Shown here: in pieces, positions 59,417-64,000 of the stretch
How positions within the stretch are numbered: position 1 is the first letter of the stretch
Layout of the letters: every line of letters begins with the position of its first letter
Assembly: GCA_025529335.1 (NCBI GenBank)
Contig: JAMYHX010000116.1
Span: 1-64,000 of the forward strand
DNA: 64,000 nt
From: Rhizopus sp. PT2906
Lineage: Eukaryota > Mucoromycota > Mucoromycetes > Mucorales > Rhizopodaceae
Direction: 5' to 3'
The notes under the pieces: model-generated
What the model saw: the letters and a program-made list of their open reading frames with translations, nothing else
The model's database searches: none
Told to the model about the DNA's origin: nothing
Translations under genes and position numbers: made by a program

Positions 59417-61433
59417 TTAAGCGGCTTTAGGGTTTTTTCTTCTAGCGAGTAATGTTGATTTATCCATGTTTAGGTCAATGAAACTGCTGTGTTGTTTTGG
59501 TTTTGGTTTCTTCGCCTTTTTTATTGACTCTTCATGACCCAGTGCCTCTAATTTCATTTGCAGCTCTCTTAACTGTTTATCTGTTACTATTTTCCCTTCG
59601 CTTGCTGAAGTCTGTAGGGAAGATGTCTCATCGGTATCTTCTTCTGTTGATGTATCGTCGTTTTCCTCACCTTGTGCATTTACAGCATTTCTAAACAACA
59701 CACGTTGATCGTCCTGAGGCTTTGTCTTCAAGTGATTACGTCTTGCTTTTTCTTCGGCCATACGATGCACAGTATAAGAGATATCAAACATTTCCTTCAT
59801 AGATGCAACTCCTGAATACAAATCTCTACGGGGGGTTACGGTTCCAGAAGCAATGACTGAAGGAGCACGGGAGTTGGCGCGTGAGTTGGCACGAGAGTTT
59901 ACGACGGATGACGCACCAGATGAAGGAGTAGCCTCCTCTAGTTCCTGTTGATCTCTATTGCGTTCCAAGATCATGCGTTTAAAAGCTTCGGCTTCAGTTT
60001 CGTGAGGATTTTTCATACGGTTAAGTGCTTCTTCAAGTATTGAAGCCTTGGGGGTTGAAGATATGTCAGGCAAATGGTCATCAGCAACTGCACCATTTTC
60101 TTTTGCTTGTTCTAATTTCTAAATGATTGGTTAAAAATCCAATACAGCCGAGTGATATATTAGGCAATATCGCTTACTTGTTTTTTCATCCAAGGATGTT
60201 CTAGAAATTGCCCGATACTATAACGTTTCTTTGGATCGACGCATAATAAATTTTCTATCAAGTCTTTGGCTTCAGTCGAGATATTATCCCACCATGGGCT
60301 TAAGAAAGTATAACGGCCTTTAGCTACCTTTTCGGTCAGGACGCTAATACTCTCATCATAGAAGGGAGGGAAGCCGCAAAGCAAAGTATAGAGAACACAA
60401 CCAAGTGCCCACATATCGACAGATCGGGAATACCGCTGATCATTTACAATCTCTGGAGCTGTATATCCTACAGTACCACAAGGTGTTCTAGTTTGTTCAT
60501 CCCATATCACTTTGGATAAACCAAAATCAGCAATCTTCACTTGACCAATTCCACCGCCACCTAATCCTTCTACAAATTTCCCTTCATCTTCTTTGGGTTC
60601 GTCAAATTCGTTGGGTGGTAGTGGGGTGTCACGTTCCATAAATTCAATTGGTGTAAATAGCAAGTTTTCGGGTTTAATATCTCTATAAATGATCTTTAGT
60701 GTTTCCGTATACGGATTTAATGAAACCTTATATACCTGTGAACAACCCCTTTCTCCTCATGCAAGTATCGAATTCCATCTGCAACTTGTTTAATGCAGTG
60801 ACGGGCAAGATCTTCACTTAAATAAGTGAGACGGACAATTTGATGAAATAATTCCCCACCCTCGCATAGTTCCAGTACAAGAAAGAAATGCTATCGGTGT
60901 ATTTGGATTAGTGCAACTGAAGAATAAACGGCCCTCTTTTCCATCTTTCATGTAACATTTACTTCTTTGGTTTCCATAAAGTCTAATAGTTTAACAATCG
61001 ATGGATGATCTAAAGTTCTCATTATTTGTGCTTCTTTTAAAACACTTGCTTTCTAAGAAAAAAAAAAAGAGATAAGTTTTTTATTGTTTACTTTGCAAAT
61101 CACACACCTGTTGATTATTTATCTCTGCCTTCTTGACAATTTTGATAGCCACTTTTTCGTTGGTTTTTAAGTTTATAGCCTCATATACTTTGGAGAATGC
61201 ACCACTAGAGAAATACATTTTTGTGTAGTTAGCATAAGCCTAATACTGTGTATATATTTGTTGTCCTACTCTCCAAGCTTTGCTGTCAACTGATAGGCAC
61301 CAAGCTCTGGGTAACTTGGCATGGTATTTTTGGCTTTTTTCTCCTCCTCTACGATTTTAGCAGCTGCTTCATATTTCTGGCCTCCCAAATAGGAGCTTTT
61401 AATGAAATTCTTTATCTGACTGAAAACTGCCAT
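59417..61433 (-). CDS. RCK2/Srk1-type serine/threonine kinase (MAPK-activated, CaMK group)
   Basis: Six exons (61270-61433, 61108-61204, 60963-61052, 60736-60890, 60178-60682, 59417-60118) give 570 residues. Motifs: LGDGAFSKVYEA (about 53-64), Lys76 in VAIK, ELCEGGELFHQIVRLTYLSE, HRDIKPENLLF with Asp170, a roughly 35-residue insert ending GGGGIGQVKIADFG with Asp221, and TPCGTVGYTAPEIV. The long insert before DFG and the phrase QIVRLTYLSEDLARH are characteristic of S. pombe Srk1 and yeast Rck1/Rck2, which act downstream of Hog1/Sty1 stress MAPK. The C-terminal region has NSRANSRANSRAPS repeats and acidic Thr/Ser clusters, and ends in basic LLARRKNPKAA, a possible MAPK docking site. Confidence 0.93.
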
Positions 61434-62839
61434 TTATTCCGAAAACTAGAGAAAAAAAAAGAAAACAAAAAAAGAAAGCTCCACAATCTGCAATGGTTTT
61501 AAGTTGCCAAATAAAGTTGAATGACCGACTCAATAATTTCTATGTGTTGTTTTCAGAATTTAATATCGTATTGGACTGGCAGGAATCTATTAGATATCAA
61601 GTGATGATGATCCAATGTTTGCAGCAGGTAAATTATTTAATTAATAAAGAAAGAGAGAGAGAGAGAGAGCAACTTATGCCAAATGATGTACACTTTATTC
61701 AAAAATGTGACCTCTTTATTAATGCTGTAATATCGTTGATCCTCATTAAGGTTAGGACAAACTATCAATCATAAACGTGACTCATTCGATGAGGGGGGTT
61801 TGTAGTCATGCAAAACTATTAAAACTTTCCCTTTTCTATTTTTAACAAGGTATGATGATAGCATTCATGCTTTCGGACCTCAGCAGGTCTCAGCAGATGT
61901 CAGCAGATTCTAAATTTTATCAGTAATTTGAACATCAAGACACGCTCTTTTTCCCTTGAAGTGATATCGCATTGTGTCAAAATAAGTTGTGCGATGTGTT
62001 CAATGTGAACAAGCATACATCTTTAATACGCATTCTACGAACTAAAGAACACGAACATTCACGTGATTCAAGTTACATCAAAGTGAAACTATATGCCCTG
62101 CCTCAAAACCAAGACAAAACAATATTGCGCGAGTTGATGTTTGAGAAGAGCATAAACACATCAATTATTGCGAAGCAGTCGGAAACTTATGCTCATATGG
62201 TGTATGTATGTGGTCACACGGTACCAAAAGGATCCTTACAGCAACCTGAATACCGAAAAAAAAAAAAAAAATGTGTGATTTCAATAGGAAAAACAGGGTC
62301 AGGATCCAAAGGCTTATTGTCTGGGACCGTAAATAGGAAAAACCACAAATGTTATTTTTAAGAATTGATCGTTCTTCTTGACAAGTCTACCTTTATGCGA
62401 ACATAAAGCGAAACAAAAGCAATTGTCAAATCTATCACGGATTTAAGCGCAATCTTTGCTTCAAAGTCGAACTAAAGACAATTCAACACATTCCTACGAT
62501 ATTAATGTTTCACGAACTGTGGAAGAAAAGAAAAGTGTGTGCGTCTGACCCAGAGCTTGTATCAGGCACTTTGACAAATCTGTACACTTAAATTCGCATA
62601 GTGAGTATGAATAGTGAGCACAAAAAGAACTATTTTTCCCTAAAGGCATCTCTTAATAAGTCGGATTAACAAATACTGTTTTTAAGATGTCATCGAGAGG
62701 ACGTAACGATGTATATTTAGAAGCAATAATAGCTTTCTATATTCCATAGTTGAAAAAGAAAGTTTGTTACCAGCACTTATCTCAAAGTCTTTGTATACTT
62801 TATTTTTATGAGGACATGAATTACTAAATTATAGGATGA
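61434..62839. other. Gene-poor intergenic stretch
   Basis: Contains a GA run (61658-61672), a small CAGCAG-type tandem around 61880-61912, and a 129-residue open frame at 61972-62361 that lacks a credible start and a recognised domain. Possibly relic sequence. It is also the 3' flank of the HEI10-like gene. Confidence 0.4.
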
Positions 62840-64000
62840 TCATTCATGCTTTAGAGAACGATATTTATGATGTCTATGATAATGACGATGCCGGCTTTCA
62901 TCTCCTGTTTTCCCATCTAACTCATTTGGCTGTACGAATCCACTGGCATTTCTTGTTGCATATCTACTGCTTCGAGTAGAATAAACTGATTTTATTGGAG
63001 AAGGTATCCTACTAATGCTTGCTCTTACAGAAGGTGATGGCCTTCTTGCAGATGCTGGCGCTGCAAGAGGTGCAGTAGGAGTAAATGTTGTAGGTGCATT
63101 TGTTCCAGCAATTGTAGGTCTATTACTATGACTTGTATATCCTGTTCTTTGTGCACCATAGGCTGCTCCCTAATATTCAATTGAGTTAAAAATAGAAAAG
63201 TTAAGCATCCTTTACCATTCTAGTAGCCGATGATATAACTGACGAAGCGGTTGGAATAAGGTTATTCTGTTGCTGCTGCATATTTGGCTGAATAGTCTTC
63301 CGCTTGAGTTTCTCATACATATTCTAAGCTATATATAAGCCATTTGCTCTTTCTAATACATGGTTTATTACCTGTAGCTTTTGAAATTGTTTGGTCTTTT
63401 CCTCTAGCTGATTGTATAATTGCTGATATTTCCTTTTTTCCATTTCCTTTTCCTTAACCAATGCTATTGTATATGTTACTAAAGTGTTCATGTATGCATA
63501 TGTGCTAGAGTATTTCGTAACCTGTCTGTTTCTCTCTCTCGACTACAATAATAAATAAAAAGATTCGATCACCATGTATTATGCTCCAATCGTTATTTTT
63601 ACCTTTTAAAATATTATTAAAATCACGATTCATCATATTGTATTGCTCTCTTAATGAATTATACTTATCCTCTATGTTGCTTTGCAGCATAGATTGAAAG
63701 CATAACTCTTGTGAAATTTGATATTCATAAAATGCTATTGCTCGACCACTAATATCCAAGATAACCTCTGGCTTCAATCCAGCTAATACAGACTATATAG
63801 GTGTAAGGGCCCATTATAAGAGTTTTGTAGTTATCTTTTTAGTTACTGATTTATACTGCTCACTTGGATTTAATTGTGTCATTATGATATCTCCACTTGA
63901 AAGAATTGTTTGAATTTATGGTTTTCATCCTTTTTCATTTCCTACTTTTACTTACCTTTCCGTTAGACTTGTATTACATGCAGGACAAACAAGTGCCTCC
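62840..64000 (-). CDS. HEI10/CCNB1IP1-like meiotic RING E3 (N-terminal RING mostly beyond window)
   Basis: Seven visible exons (63956-64000, 63847-63895, 63603-63792, 63522-63542, 63372-63463, 63216-63323, 62840-63169) keep one frame; the 5' end is cut by the window. The visible protein starts with the last RING cysteine pair, LVCPACNTSL. It then shows the HEI10 signature TQLNPSEQYKSSVLAGLKPE and ISGRAIAFYEYQISQELCFQ, a coiled coil rich in Glu/Lys/Gln, and a basic Ser/Pro-rich tail ending in a His/Arg/Tyr cluster. HEI10/CCNB1IP1 (Zip3 group) stabilises meiotic crossover sites by SUMO/ubiquitin ligation. One exon is only 21 nt. Confidence 0.88.

Noticed and set aside
61972..62361. 129-residue plus-strand ORF between the RCK2-like and HEI10-like genes
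   Set aside because: It has no proper ATG near its beginning, no splice signals and no recognised domain; the composition is only partly protein-like.

Overview
The window is nuclear DNA of a filamentous fungus, most likely Mucorales (Mucoromycota). The base composition is AT-rich. Nearly all protein genes are split by short GT-AG introns of about 40-70 nt. Several gene types point to an early-diverging fungus rather than Dikarya: a FRAY/OSR1-type STE20 kinase, RalGAP-alpha, ARMC8, a UBE2T-type E2, HEI10, GCP5, a velvet factor and a rhizopuspepsin-like protease. I cannot name the species. Gene models were built by hand from splice sites and reading frames. In every complete model the exon lengths sum to a multiple of three, which is an internal check but not proof.

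Layout. 1-1797: FRAY/OSR1-like kinase (minus, C-terminus off the window). 3310-4449: ribosomal protein eS4. 4741-6285: WD40 protein. 6835-7815: velvet factor. 7816-11692: gene-poor stretch with decayed coding relics and a diverged repeat pair. 11693-12340: uL16 (RPL10). 13512-16082: 856-residue coiled-coil protein of unknown function. 16754-17407: eS10. 17517-20186: ARMC8/GID5 (minus), divergent from an MCT-type transporter at 20464-22004. 22005-25058: relic plus two terminal-inverted-repeat elements. 25059-26461: UBE2T-like E2. 26600-27645: enoyl-CoA hydratase/isomerase. 27646-30361: gene-poor. 30362-31980: aspartic protease-like secreted protein. 32180-33015: V-ATPase subunit c (minus), divergent from NAP1 at 33500-34971. 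35652-36700: broken MULE transposase. 36876-43924: RalGAP-alpha, followed in the same frame by a C2H2 zinc-finger ORF (43934-44281). 44638-45790: glutaminyl cyclase. 45936-46364: small membrane protein. 47101-50361: C1-THF synthase. 50564-50857: mitochondrial uL30m. 51093-54655: GCP5-like gamma-tubulin complex protein. 54911-56618: sugar transporter (minus). 58090-59167: zinc alcohol/polyol dehydrogenase. 59417-61433: RCK2/Srk1-type kinase (minus). 62840-64000: HEI10/CCNB1IP1 (minus, RING end cut by the window edge).

The genes do not form one pathway. The order is ordinary housekeeping and signalling synteny, with gene-poor pockets of transposon debris at 8-11 kb, 22-25 kb, 27.6-30 kb and 35-37 kb. 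No rRNA, CRISPR array or convincing tRNA was seen. The points I find most unusual are: the open frame with a zinc finger directly after the RalGAP-alpha stop codon; an aspartic protease homologue that has lost its second catalytic Asp; a UBE2T-like E2 with a long tail carrying a SUMO-interaction-like motif; a GCP5 intron swollen by poly(A) with a duplicated 3' splice site; and a pair of related inverted-repeat elements ending 26 bp before the E2 start codon.
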